Origin: Chondrus crispus
Lineage: Eukaryota > Rhodophyta > Florideophyceae > Gigartinales > Gigartinaceae
Assembly (NCBI RefSeq): GCF_000350225.1
Contig: NW_005179098.1
Location: 1 to 64,000 of the forward strand
Length of the DNA stretch: 64,000 bases
Direction of reading: 5' to 3'
Shown here: piece after piece, positions 20,372-31,039 of the stretch
How the letters are laid out: each line of letters starts with the position of its first letter
How positions within the stretch are numbered: the stretch's first letter is position 1
Made by a program: the position numbers and the translations under genes
The notes under the pieces: generated by a model
The model's database searches: none
Seen by the model: the letters and a program-made list of their open reading frames with translations, nothing else
Told to the model about the DNA's origin: nothing

Positions 20372-21493
20372 ATGATAATCCGTCGAGGCTCAGAGGGTCG
20401 CATTCTTTCTCCAGATGCACATTCTCCCCCACAGCCCCACGAGTCGGTCATGTTGCCGAAGGACCGCCCTCGTGCGACGTCCGACCCAGCTGCACCCACT
20501 GTGACCACCTCTCCACCGCGCCCCGTGTCAGTGCCCCAATGTCCGCCTTCCATGCGACTCCCCTCCGCTGTTCGCATTGTTGAAGTCGGCGCCCGTGACG
20601 GCCTGCAAAACGAACCCCGCCTCGTTGACACCCGCGTGAAAGTCCAGCTTATCCATGATCTTGTCGATGCTGGCTTGCGTTCTGTAGAGGTCACTGGTTT
20701 TGTAAGTCCCAAGTGGGTCCCGCAGTTGAAAGATGCCTCCGACGTCATGTCCGCCGTGCAGAAGAAGAACGGAGTCACCTACCCCGTTCTCGTCCCCAAC
20801 ATAAAAGGCTTCGACGCCGCTTTGGCTGCTGGCGCTGAAGAAATCGCTGTTTTTGCCGCAGCCACAGAGACTTTTTCTCACAAAAACGTCAATTGCTCAA
20901 TACAAAAATCTCTTGATCGCTTTCGAGCTGTCATTACCGCTGCTCAAGCACATGATATCAAGATTCGTGGCTATGTATCGTGCGTCGTCGGTTGTCCGTA
21001 CGAGGGGCATGTCGCCCCAGAAGCCGTGGCAGATGTCGCCTTCAAGCTTTACGAAATGGGTTGCTACGAAATTTCTTTGGGTGACACTATTGGTGTCGGA
21101 AACCCAAAATCAATAGTCCAGATGATAGACGCAGTTTTGCGCCGGGGCATTCCTGTCAGCGCACTTGCTATTCATTGCCATGATACTCGTGGAGCAGCAC
21201 TAGCGAATGTGTTGGCAGCCATGAGTTTGGGCTTGAGTGTCGTTGACTCCAGCGTCGCCGGCCTCGGAGGATGCCCGTTCGCGCCAGGAGCCGCTGGTAA
21301 CTTAGCAACGGAAGATCTTATTTACATGTTACAGGGTATGGGTATCGACATAGGAGACGTGAATCTTGAAAAGGTCATTGGCATTGGTCACCGAATCTGT
21401 CAATATCTCGGACGGAAGACAAGTTCGAGAGTGTCACAGGCAACGATATGCACTGTAGACGCCCCCGAATCAATTCGTCACAGTACCCTGTAA
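20372..21493 (+). CDS. HMGCL: hydroxymethylglutaryl-CoA lyase
   Basis: 373 aa from ATG 20372. The enzyme splits HMG-CoA into acetyl-CoA and acetoacetate, the last step of leucine breakdown. The TIM-barrel begins with [15 protein letters not shown] (about 68-82, holding the catalytic Arg and Asp), carries the metal-binding AIHCHDTRG (about 267) and the catalytic Cys in [14 protein letters not shown] (about 296), followed by [10 protein letters not shown]. All known active-site residues are present. The 60-residue Ser/Pro/Arg-rich leader fits a mitochondrial presequence. Two further in-frame ATGs (20450 and 20552) could give shorter, possibly cytosolic or peroxisomal forms; the C-terminus STL is not a canonical PTS1. 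Downstream it converges with the zinc-finger gene. Confidence 0.93.
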   Translation: MIIRRGSEGRILSPDAHSPPQPHESVMLPKDRPRATSDPAAPTVTTSPPRPVSVPQCPPSMRLPSAVRIVEVGARDGLQNEPRLVDTRVKVQLIHDLVDAGLRSVEVTGFVSPKWVPQLKDASDVMSAVQKKNGVTYPVLVPNIKGFDAALAAGAEEIAVFAAATETFSHKNVNCSIQKSLDRFRAVITAAQAHDIKIRGYVSCVVGCPYEGHVAPEAVADVAFKLYEMGCYEISLGDTIGVGNPKSIVQMIDAVLRRGIPVSALAIHCHDTRGAALANVLAAMSLGLSVVDSSVAGLGGCPFAPGAAGNLATEDLIYMLQGMGIDIGDVNLEKVIGIGHRICQYLGRKTSSRVSQATICTVDAPESIRHSTL

Positions 21494-22009
21494 CTATTTG
21501 GAAGGGTTTCAGCAGACGTTTTTTTAATAGAACCACGCCCGGCCGACCTTGAAACTGGGGAGCCGATAGTTATCAACCTGTTTTTTGGCTGTCGAAGGTC
21601 TGATCACCCCGTGTCTGACTCGAAAAAAGCCGATGTCGTGGCAGCATCGTTGCAAGGAATATTCTGCTGCTGAAGAGGCATCAAAAGTGGTGTAACGGAC
21701 CCCGGTGTTTCGATGAGCCGCTAGGAAGCACGTCTCCATCCGAGATGGTTCGTAGTCGTATTACAGCCGACATTTCTTCAGTATTTTGTGTCACGATATC
21801 ATTATTAATCCTCCATAATCTCAACTTAAACGAGAATGTAAAACATTGCGACTTGTACACCTTTTGCTCGGCATTGGACAAATGTAGAACTACGACTTCA
21901 ACCAACTCAGCAAAAAAGGCAACGAGCCCTCTCTCTGCTTGAAATGAAGGTCGTCAAATGGTGCAATACATTGCACAAACAGATCTGAGAGGCTCGTCTG
22001 TAGCTGTTC
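21494..22009. other. convergent intergenic spacer
   Basis: Lies between the 3' ends of the HMG-CoA lyase gene (plus) and the zinc-finger gene (minus). Short frames on both strands resemble nothing known. Confidence 0.55.
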
Positions 22010-22798
22010 CTACCTCGATTTTCGGCGACGATCAGACAGTCGCTGGTGGTTAGGACGTCTCCAAAACACCACAGCAAATATCACCAACAGGGCAGCCATC
22101 AATCCCACGTACTTCGCAAATTGATACCTGTGCCTCCGCTGCAAAGCACGTTCGAGAGATCCAAAGTGTGACCACACCTCTTCTCTCGGCACGCAGTCAA
22201 TCTCCACCGCACGCTCACAGAGATCTTCTCGAAAGCCACTGAGTTTGCCATGAGACGAAAACCCCGTGTGGAAGGACACATGATCTGGTAGGCAACTTCG
22301 AATCGCTTCTTCGCAAGCATGAACTCTGTTCCGCCGTATCCTCTGGTTGCTGCAGTGTTCCTTACCCTGGGTTTCATCCGAAGGGGACAATCCCTTATCC
22401 TGCCTCAAAAGTAGGATGGTCGATACAGACGGCAAAGCATGTGGCGTTAAAGGGGCGCACGGAACAAGTGTCCCACAAAAATCCGCGAGGCAGCTTGTTC
22501 CGGTATCGTACCGCATGTTAGAATGTTTTCGTGCAAGATGCTTGTCGTGATAATGCTCTGAACGAAATATTTTGCCACAAAGTGAGCATTTCCAGAGCCC
22601 GTCCGGCATCAATAGTTTTTGTGCTTCCTGTGCTCGCAGAATATCATTTTGTGGAGCGAGAAGACACTCTGGGGACAAGTGCATATGCTGCCATTTCAGA
22701 GGCTCCCATAGGAAACGGTCCAACGAATATCTTGCTTCTTTAGATCTAGTTCTGTCGCAATGGAGGAGGATATGCTCGGCCACGCTTGAGTCAATCAT
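22010..22798 (-). CDS. C2H2 zinc-finger protein with C-terminal membrane anchor
   Basis: 262 aa, single exon. The start ATG is supported by an upstream in-frame TAA three codons earlier. One zinc finger, CSLCGKIFRSEHYHDKHLARKH (C71, C74, H87, H92; C-x2-C-x12-H-x4-H), is followed by SCLADFCGTLVPC, a Cys-containing block that I associate with a small conserved eukaryotic C2H2 family, though without a firm name. Near the C-terminus a single hydrophobic segment, YVGLMAALLVIFAVVFW, is followed by a basic tail RRPNHQRLSDRRRKSR, so the protein looks tail-anchored with most of the chain cytosolic. A zinc finger joined to a tail anchor argues against a conventional transcription factor unless it is released by cleavage. 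Confidence 0.75.
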   Translation of the reverse strand: MIDSSVAEHILLHCDRTRSKEARYSLDRFLWEPLKWQHMHLSPECLLAPQNDILRAQEAQKLLMPDGLWKCSLCGKIFRSEHYHDKHLARKHSNMRYDTGTSCLADFCGTLVPCAPLTPHALPSVSTILLLRQDKGLSPSDETQGKEHCSNQRIRRNRVHACEEAIRSCLPDHVSFHTGFSSHGKLSGFREDLCERAVEIDCVPREEVWSHFGSLERALQRRHRYQFAKYVGLMAALLVIFAVVFWRRPNHQRLSDRRRKSR

Positions 22799-23276
22799 TG
22801 CACGCGCGAGATCCAGTTATGTGGACACGAAACCTACGGCGTGCGAACCAGAACTAAAACCGAATGACAAAACAAATCTAGTTGCGAAAAGTCCTAGAAC
22901 ATCGACTTACGATGTTCCACCCTCTGCAATACCGAGGGGGCGGAACAACGAACGGCTGATTGACTAACAACGCGACGAACAAAAAAGGTGTGTGTGGGGC
23001 GAAGTATTTGATGAACAGATACGAAAGGAATTTACTGACGTTCACGTGAACCGGGAATCTTTGATTGCAAAAAAAATCAGAAAAAAAAGGAGGTAATGGG
23101 TTCGGCCCTTCACGCGAAGACACAGGTCGGTCACATGTGTTTTGTGTCGTAAACTGCGGAAGAAAACTCAGCCCTTAGAACGTCCAACGCTTTCCTAGCC
23201 TAGAAAATGTTCCCAAATCTGGTCTCACGTGTCCGAGCTGCCGAAGTATTCAAGCTGCATCTGAGAAATAATCCAA
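22799..23276. other. spacer between two minus-strand genes
   Basis: Upstream region of the zinc-finger gene and 3' flank of the HMG-box gene. A-rich stretches occur near 23070-23095. No gene seen. Confidence 0.55.
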
Positions 23277-24623
23277 TCACTCTGCCTTCGTTTCATTTTC
23301 ATATCGAATGCGATCCTGGGCTGCCATCTCCGCGTACGGACCCTTCTCTCCTTCATCCATAGCCTTCCATCGGGCACCCAGCACTTGCATTAGTTGTTTA
23401 TGAGGGATACCCTTCTGTTCCTGTCGAATCTTGGGGCGTTGTTCCATCATGAAGAATTGGTAGGCGGTTCTGGCCGACTTGGGTAGTGCGGCTTTGGCAA
23501 TCCTAGCGGCCTTCTTTTCCTCCCTGATGACTTTCTTCTCAGCTTTGAGGGCCTTCTCCTTTTCGGCCTGAGCCCTTTTAGCCTCCAAGAGGATAGAATC
23601 CTCGGTTTCCTTCTCGGCGTATTTCTGCAAGGCTATCTTCTCCAACTCTTCAGCCTCCTGCTCAGCCTTCTTTTTCTGATCGGCGATGCGAGCATTGTAT
23701 GCAACCATTTCCGTTTCGAAGCGCTCTCGGTCGCCAGCTGCTTCCTCCTGTATGGACTTGAGAAGCTCCTTGTCGGCCTTCTTCTTGCTCTTCTGGAGTT
23801 TATTCCACGCATTGCTCATCTGCGTGTTCAGTTCTCGCATTGTCGGCAATGGCTCTTCACTATCCCTCATTTGATCGCGCCTATGCTTGACGTAAAAGTT
23901 CCAGGCAGTACGGGGCTGTTTAGGCTTCTCTATCACAGGCCCATGTGCAGCCTGAGATGCTTTGGCTTTCTTTTCCATTTCGCGCTCATAGAGCTCCATT
24001 GCTGCTTTTTGCTTAAGGTCATCCTGCATCGCCTGCACCGCAAGATTCGTGCGAGTGATGTTCTTCACCTTGTCGTCATACTCAGCCTTCTCTCTCTGAA
24101 ACCTGGCCTCGTCTGCCGCAGCCTTCTGTAGATATTCCGCCTTCTCGGCGGGCTTTCGGCTATCCCATTCAGTCTTCAGAAGAACGTTAATCTGAAAAGG
24201 ACTCGCTCCTGGCTTTTGTGCCCTCATTTCTTGGCGATGAGCAGCAGAGTAGTACTGCAAAGCTGTAGTCGGTCGTGTGGGCGGCGGCCCAGCTGTCTTC
24301 GGACGATAACTGACGGGGATGAAAGTGCCCCCGAACGGGTTGGACCTTGGTGCAGAGGCTGCGGGAGCGACGTCAATCTTGGCCTGGGAGAGTTGTTTTG
24401 CTAGCGCAGCGACTTGAGCTTTGAGGTTCTCATTCTCTTCCTCTGTCTCCTGTAGCGCAGCTTGGAGTGCATCATTCTTGGGTTTGACCGTGCTCGGCTT
24501 CTCCTTTAGTCCTTTCTGAGATCGAGTGGCCTTCGTCGTTTTGCCAGCTACTATTGCGTTTGAAGAGGGAGCGACGTTTGCGTCCACAGCGCTTAAAGCG
24601 GCGCGGCGACGATTGGGTGCCAT
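23277..24623 (-). CDS. triple HMG-box protein
   Basis: 448 aa from ATG at 24623 (the frame is open upstream, but only TTG precedes). A basic N-terminus with RRRRAAL-like character leads to a coiled coil at about 50-82 (LQETEEENENLKAQVAALAK). Three HMG boxes follow: 115-183 (RPTTALQYYSAAHRQEM... ending FQREKAEYD), 233-309 (KQPRTAWNFYVKHRRDQM... ending RFETEMVAYN) and 380-446 (PKSARTAYQFFMMEQRPKI... ending RIRYENETK). A long Lys/Glu helix links boxes 2 and 3. HMG boxes bend DNA without strong sequence choice; a chromatin architectural role in the nucleus, or in mitochondrial nucleoids as for TFAM-like proteins, is inferred. No clear mitochondrial presequence was seen. Confidence 0.82.
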   Translation of the reverse strand: MAPNRRRAALSAVDANVAPSSNAIVAGKTTKATRSQKGLKEKPSTVKPKNDALQAALQETEEENENLKAQVAALAKQLSQAKIDVAPAASAPRSNPFGGTFIPVSYRPKTAGPPPTRPTTALQYYSAAHRQEMRAQKPGASPFQINVLLKTEWDSRKPAEKAEYLQKAAADEARFQREKAEYDDKVKNITRTNLAVQAMQDDLKQKAAMELYEREMEKKAKASQAAHGPVIEKPKQPRTAWNFYVKHRRDQMRDSEEPLPTMRELNTQMSNAWNKLQKSKKKADKELLKSIQEEAAGDRERFETEMVAYNARIADQKKKAEQEAEELEKIALQKYAEKETEDSILLEAKRAQAEKEKALKAEKKVIREEKKAARIAKAALPKSARTAYQFFMMEQRPKIRQEQKGIPHKQLMQVLGARWKAMDEGEKGPYAEMAAQDRIRYENETKAE

Positions 24624-25989
24624 TGTTTGACTTTGAATGCGCTCCTGCGAGTGGCCTTGCTCAAGATCTTCGTTGGAAAGAAGGCCGTAGAACAGCAAAT
24701 TGTCTCTAGGGTGAAAGTTGTCTCTGGGGTGATCAACGCAGTACTTTAACTCCGATTGCGCCAGATATATGGATCTACACTTGTTTGAAAATTAATTTCA
24801 CGGCAGCTTCATGCCTTGTTTTCTGAATCTTGTCTGTCAATTCCGTCGGGGAAAATGTGCAGTAGGGAAGTGGGATTGGACGCTTGAAAAGAAACGGTAG
24901 GTACTGGTGCTGAAATTTTCAAATTCAAAAATTTAAGGTTTCGAATACATCTTTCCCGCGTTTTTTTCCAGGGAACTGTCCCAGTCCTTCGATGCACCCT
25001 TCGGTATCATCCTGCTTTGTTTTTATTGTTCTATACGCCTCTAAAGAATCGAAGCGTGGCATTCAGCGTGCAGAGGCGTTAACTTGTCTGTGATTTGCAT
25101 AACCTGTCTATGATTTGCATAACTACTACCTGCAACAGTCTTTTACGTTACAGCAGATGCCGACTGGGAGGTACGCCAGGGGTATTGTACATAATCCGGA
25201 AAAAGTTGCAATTTGCAACTCGCCCTCAAAAATTTCTTTCATACCGGGGGGTTCTACCTGCGCACCTTTACTTAGGCGAGAAAGATATGCCTAAGAGCCT
25301 TTAAGACCACGGCAGCACGTGATAAGAGACGTGCCTCTCTCTCCGAATCATGAAGGCCGCAAAGAGCATGACGCTATGCCAAATGAAGCAAAGAGCATAA
25401 ATGGTACAACTCAAGTTTGATGATCATGTGACGTCCAAGATAAAAAAAGTCTTCTTCTCTTTTCTAATTATCTGAAGGGACACCGCGCAAAAATGGTCCA
25501 GCGAACAACCTGCCTTTGCCGCTTCCCTGCATCAAAAAATTCCTCGTGACCGCAACATCTTCGCAGACTCAATGCAAAATTTGCTTTTGATGAGACATAA
25601 ACCAGGAAGGATTCGCTGTGAAGTGGATGATGTCAATCCGTTCGCTTGCGGTCAGGTCACATGCTCGGGCGGTTGTCTCATCTTGCAGAAATGCAAAAGG
25701 CACCATTGTGTTCACTGAGAAAGGCAGATACTGTAAGACAGCAGAAATGCCGGAAAGCTGTTATCTTGGGGATTGCATGAGACGATCTGCTTGAACGAAC
25801 TTTGTAAAGGTCGCAGTTTGTAACGCCATTTGGACAGAAGATAAGGCCATTACTTGCAAAATATGCTCACGTGAAGAGTATCAAACAGCAGTTCCAGTGC
25901 AACATAGTTTCTGTGCCGACCTTACCGTACACCCCACAGAACGGTATTCGTTTTTTTGTTTCATTTTTTTTGTTTCATCTACTCTACTA
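24624..25989. other. intergenic, no gene seen
   Basis: Promoter side of the HMG-box gene, then AT-rich DNA without convincing frames. A 20-bp tandem pair with core TGATTTGCATAAC lies at 25084-25123. Confidence 0.55.
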
Positions 25990-26110
25990 GCTAGAGTCTA
26001 TTGAACCGTCAGTCCTCATATGAGGGCAAAAGTAATTTATTCTCATCTAGTGCCTATGCGACCGGCCCTTTCCCTCATACAGTGCCCGCATAAAGTATAG
26101 ACTCTTGGGT
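25990..26110. repeat. remnant ends of the piggyBac-like family
   Basis: CTAGAGTCTATTGAACCG followed by CCTCATATGAGGGC resembles the TGTCTATTGGAC end plus its subterminal palindrome. About 80 bp later CTAGTGCCTATGCGACCGG looks like a second, diverged end. Both are preceded by CTAG. Confidence 0.5.
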
Positions 26111-26229
26111 GTCTCAAAAATCACAGAGAAAGAAAAACTAAACGACACCCCAATCAAAAGGTCTGGTCCTAACTAGAACAGAAATATAAAGAAACCTGAC
26201 TGTTATGTAGTACTTTTCACGTCAGGGTA

Positions 26230-26840
26230 CCATTATTGATTTCATGGTGCAGAAAGTATAGCCTTTTTGCTTCATGACGACATAAAACTCGTTTAATACG
26301 CTATTGTCTTGCCGTGATACCTTATAATAGACGCAAAATGTCTCGGCATGGGGTTTTAAAGGCCTTGGAGTATCTCCTTCTTGATTCTGTTCCATGAACC
26401 AAGGTTTATGCCTTCAATTCCGCCTTACTCTAGAACTGCTTCGTACCAGCATAAACATCCCTTGCCAGAATCCCCCAGAGGTTCTGGAGAGGGTTCAAGT
26501 CCGGGGAACAAGATAGCTGATCTAACGCATTGACATTATTATCTTAAACAACGTTTTTGTAACCTTTGCAGTGTGTATGTACGCATTGTCCTGCTTTTAT
26601 GTCTGTCTTTCTCCATGTGTAATGGCCGCAAATGGAAATGAATGTTTCTCCCTGATCTCTTAATACTTCTGGGAGTTCTGGCGACCATTAATAAACACCG
26701 GATCTCAAACGCCGTAGAAAGAAGCATCCAACCCATCAAACGTCCTCCAGGCATTCTGTCTTTTAGAAAATAACTTTTCTTTCTCCCTCAAATCCGCCCA
26801 GTAGTAAGCCAAACCATTAGGCACGGGTACGCGTATGCGG
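26230..26840 (-). mobile_element. Tc1/mariner transposase relic
   Basis: The minus strand encodes, in order, NGLAYYWADLREKEKLF, the family's WGxFSFYG-like region (here ASFYGV then a stop), VFINGRQNSQKY, QDNAYIHTAKVTKTLF and, in another frame, SCSPDLNPLQNLWGILA. These are catalytic-domain landmarks of Tc1 elements. The final catalytic Glu of the NPIE motif is Gln here, several stops are present and there is at least one frameshift, so the copy is dead. The N-terminal paired-like domain was not found and no terminal repeats were located. Confidence 0.8.
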
Positions 26841-27619
26841 GGAAGAAATCTGTATTAATGTTTATATTTATGCGGTTGGGGACGGACAATCCGGGAACGC
26901 GAGTCGAGGGGATGTTGAGTCTCACAATGAGTGTAATTTCAGACGGCGCTGGTTTTGATGAGGCCGGAGGTGGTGTGAAGCCGGCTCCGGGAGCTCAGCA
27001 TTGTCCCAGGAGTTCTAATCGGGAGGGTGGAAATGTTCCAGCGGCAAAGAGGCGATAGAAGATCGTTCGTGAGGACACGCGATTTGTTTGTGACCATATC
27101 CAGTGCCTAACAGATTATATCAGTTGCCATGGTGACAATGATCGACAATGAAGTGGACGTGTGGAGAGCTATATAGGTCGTGATGGAGCTGTAAGTGTGG
27201 AAGATGGTTAGTTTCGTCAGAGGAATACGAAGCTAGGGTTCCAGGTGTTGGAACATATGGAAACGAGAACAGAAGCTTTTGACCTCCTTAAGAGGTCATG
27301 TGAACAAGTTGTAGATGCTGAGAGTGAAACGGGTGACCGCTACAACTCTGTTTATCTCAGAACAGAACAGCAGTACGACAACATCTCGCAATAGTTCGAA
27401 CGCGCCTTCGGATCTTTTTTGGATAAGCTGTTCTACAAACAGGATACTGTAGGGGTATCTAGTAAACATCAGGAACCGTAGTAAATTATGTGTCGGATAC
27501 GCGCCGCCGTGTTCATGAGTTCTTGAAGCATGCGTCATCGCAATAACAAATCCCATTACCACCCCTCACCTCCATTCCAAGAAGGTGAAGCAACTTGAGA
27601 CACAGAGCTTTCCAGTAAA
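26841..27619. other. no gene seen
   Basis: Repeat-zone DNA between two transposon relics. A 66-codon frame at 26858-27058 has no recognisable content. Confidence 0.5.
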
Positions 27620-28960
27620 CAAACTATGCTGCAGTAGAAGCAGGCTGGACCAGACCTTCGTCTTTCACAATAGCTTTCGAAACTTCGCTTCTTCGAGATC
27701 GAACAGAACTACGAGTGTTACGAGCGACGGCCTGATTCGTGTCCCTCATTCTTTCGAACGCTGCGAGATGGTCGGCTCCCATTTCTTCGGCATATCGACC
27801 TTCGTCGATTTCCACCTCTGTACGTTCTTGAGGCGAGAGTGTCTCACTCAGTACATCCCACCCCTTCCTTTCCCGCACGCTACCCTCCTTAATATAGAAG
27901 TTGTGCAATCTCATTGATACCGAAATGATCGCCGTACGATGCCCAAACGCAAAAATTAAGACGATCTCGGAGTATACGCCACCTAGCGACTTGAATCCCA
28001 AAAGCCTGCTCGATATGAATGCGCAAAGATGACAACTAAAAGTTGAAGTGGTTTCGATCTTCTGTTAGTGTAGAGGAGGAGAAGGAAACTATAATATACT
28101 CTGGAACTGAATATGCTTTGTCACTCACTACCCAAAAACACTCACCAAGCAGGCCATTCTCTAACTCCATAATAAATCTAGAAACAGCGTTGGAGAGAGC
28201 GTCATGAGTTGCAGCACCACACCTTCCAGACGCATGGAAGAATATGTAGTTAGAGTCACAGAGAGCTTGAAACGGAATTGCATAATAGCCATTATGGCAA
28301 AAGAAAGATGCTGGGTAACTCTCCCTCAGTGGATGCCTCATCTTGATGCATATTTCATCCAAGGCTCCGACACAGCCATCTAAAGGGTTGGCATGAGCTC
28401 GTGAGAGCTTAAAACCCCTCTCAGCAGTCTTGTATTCCTGTTCTGATCATCAAAGCTTGGGGAATTGAAGAACTTTGCCCAATACTCCCACTGTATCATG
28501 TAAAACATCGTAAACAGTTCCACACGCCATCGTTTATGTTAAAGCAACATGTAAAACTTCGGTGCTTGCCAGTATTCGCAACTTCATGCCCAATCGAACG
28601 TCTGTGGGAAGTATTGCGGTTCGATAATCTGTTTCTGCCTGCTTTTGCCTTCGAATATGCGTAGTAAGCTTCAGTACGAGCTTTAGAAATGCCCCACGAG
28701 TCATACGGAACAGTCGTTTGAAAGCCTGATTTCCTAGTTGGGGAAAAATGTGTTTGAACTGCTCTGAGAGCTGGTCTTCAATAGATCCTTCTTGTCCAAT
28801 TACGACAGCGTTGCGCCGTAATTTTCGGCGTTGAATCGGGTGGAGGCTTTGTGGGAGATGATTTTGCGCAATCGCAGCGGTAGTTATCGCCGCCGCTCTG
28901 GCGAGAACATGAAATGGGAGAATAAGAAATGATGAGGACAAGGGATGTCACGGAGAGCTC
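27620..28960 (-). mobile_element. PIF/Harbinger-like transposase relic 1
   Basis: The minus strand gives the order of a DDE_Tnp_4-type transposase. A helical N-terminal part carries FKRLFRMTRGAFLKLVLKL and LPTDVRLGMKLRILA (28534-28941). The catalytic part has MDEICIKMRHPLRESYPASF and SGRCGAATHDALSNAVSRF (28036-28362). Then comes IHIEQAFGIQVARWRIL near 28000 and a C-terminal tail to 27624. It is interrupted by stops and at least two frame changes. The DDE chemistry is that of the Harbinger superfamily. No terminal repeats were located. Confidence 0.8.
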
Positions 28961-29572
28961 CGCTGGATGGTATTGGGCTTGCATTGAACGACGGCGATCG
29001 GCACATAAGAGCTCCCCCCGATAGTTGATCCAGCAATAGGGGGCACAGGGTGCTTAGCTTCTGCACGACACGGCGCGGGGGTTTGGGCATTAATCTTTCA
29101 GACGTTGAGTTTTAGCAAAAGGAGGGCACGCTCACGCACGCACGCCCACCTACAAAGGTTAAGAAAGGCCCTGAGTGCAAAAAGAGGTCGCCGTTACATC
29201 ATGGGCTCTCTTTTCTATAGAGCCCGAGGCTTACGAAGAATCTGACAGATAAGCGGCGGTGGTGGGCGCGCGCTGGAGCAAAAGTCGTTCCCGCGCGCAC
29301 AGACTTCGCCTGACCCAGAAAAAGCCGCGAAAGCTGCATGCTCGCCCGAAATTTACTCGTGCTCAAATATAAGCCGATTGGAAGGGTACTGCATAAAGAT
29401 GCGAGTTCGCAGGACAGTAGCATTTGCATGGATGAGGCCTGCTTCAGAAAAAAGCTCTTGTGCCATGCCTTGCTTCCTCTAAGGGCATCTCCACCGCGCA
29501 CACATTTTTATTCTAAATCAGGACGCGTGTCCCGTTTTGATTGGACACCGTGTATGGGCACGCTGCTTCGAG
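28961..29572. other. no gene seen
   Basis: GC-mixed repeat-zone DNA. AGGGCATCTCCACC near 29487 recalls plant-type PIF termini and the AGCACCTCTATCA ends found further on, but no partner end was found. Confidence 0.4.
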
Positions 29573-30186
29573 TGTTGTATAACTACCTTCAACCCGACCA
29601 CACGGAATGAAGGGGTTAGAGGTTAGGGAGCGCTCGCTGGTTAGATACCCACGCGAGGTAATTACCGTACGGAGAAGACTCCTAGAGCGGGATTGCACAC
29701 GCGGCCGGTGAGGCTCATCCGGTCGGACGTGCTATCACCGGATGGCCGGTCACGGGTTAGAAGCCTGAGCTAAAAATAAACCGGAACGGAGTGAGCTTAA
29801 AGCCGTAAAGGGAAGGGAGGCGAGTCTGCCTCCTCTTTACTGGGACGGGCAGGTGCCCCCGGTCTTAACCCCTAAGTGAGACGCCCGGACACCGGTCCCG
29901 CAACAGTAGCTGTTACATACAGTATACCAGCTACTCGACACAAGTACTTAATTTGTGCCATTAGCTACTACTTATTAACTAACCACTGTTTAGTGCGGTG
30001 GCACCGCATGGATAACACACGTGTGCCCGTGGCCACGATTCCCGCCAGCGGTTGTACCACGTGTGACCCGTGGGGTACTACCGTACACGGCCGCGGGCGC
30101 GTGTATGCCCGCTCGCTACAGTGGAACCTGTACCTCCGTTCGGTTCTCATCTCCCTTGGATGGTCGTGGTGCACAATTGTACTACA
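29573..30186 (+). repeat. possible solo LTR, 0.6 kb
   Basis: Starts TGTTGTATAACTACC and ends ATTGTACTACA, the same pattern as the two 629-bp repeats at 34294 and 38055 (TGTYGCATAAAC start, CTACA end). The interior is GC-rich and not clearly alignable to them by eye. No flanking duplication was seen. Fossil; family uncertain. Confidence 0.35.
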
Positions 30187-31026
30187 ACGATACGCTTTTG
30201 GAACGCGATCGCAAAAGTATCTAGAGGGCCTCCACCGCGTTAATTTGTTGCAAACGGTCAGACTGTGTCTTCAGCAGCCCATCAGGTAAAGCGTTCAGCA
30301 TATTGAGCTCTCGTGTCCACGGAAGCTGGGGACGGAGGGGCAAAGGCTGCGCGCTACACGCGATGTACAGCGAGGAAATCGGCGCCCTCGATGTGCTTGA
30401 CAAAACTCGATGAAGGTGGTGCGCATGGCGTCACTGCTTTAAGAGGGGCAGGGAGGCACAATGGCGATGACGTGCCGTTTTCAGATGATGATGATGAAGA
30501 CAACGTGCTTGTATTTCTGTTGCTTGAGGTCATCATGAACGAAATGTTCCCTCATGCGGGTAGTACGACTCTGCATGGAGGGTGACAAGTTGGGCGAACT
30601 GCGAACCTGGAACGGGATTTCGACGCAAAAGTGCTACGAATGAACAATTTGTGCGTCGGTGTGAGCGGGTCAACCCTCTGCACAGTGATATATCTTTCGA
30701 GAGACGGTTTGGGGTCCCGCGTACTGTGTTTGACGGAGTCTACTCTGCTCCATGAACTCGTGCAGAGTTCACTAAGAAGGTAGAGGCTCTCGGTAGGAAG
30801 GGTATACATCCCCTGAAAACCATTGCCGGGTCTATGAGCGTGCTGCGATACGGACACGCTTACAATGCCGTTGACGAATTGCTCAGCGTGCTGGATAGCT
30901 TATTCAAGAGGTTTTGCAAAGCCATAATTGAGAAATTCGCATCTGAAGACTTGCGGGAGCCTACAGAAGAGGATATGAAACGCATATTCGCTGTGAACGA
31001 GTCAAGTGGCTTCCCTGGTTGCCTAT

Positions 31027-31039
31027 AGCACCTCTATCA
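31027..31039 (+). repeat. left inverted terminus of PIF element 2
   Basis: AGCACCTCTATCA, exactly complementary to 32944-32956; weaker similarity continues inward to a shared CCAATTCC. Confidence 0.85.

Noticed and set aside
26480-26500. GGGTTCAAGTCC resembling a tRNA B box
   Set aside because: It lies in the Tc1 motif encoding SPDLNPL on the other strand, and no A box or cloverleaf surrounds it.
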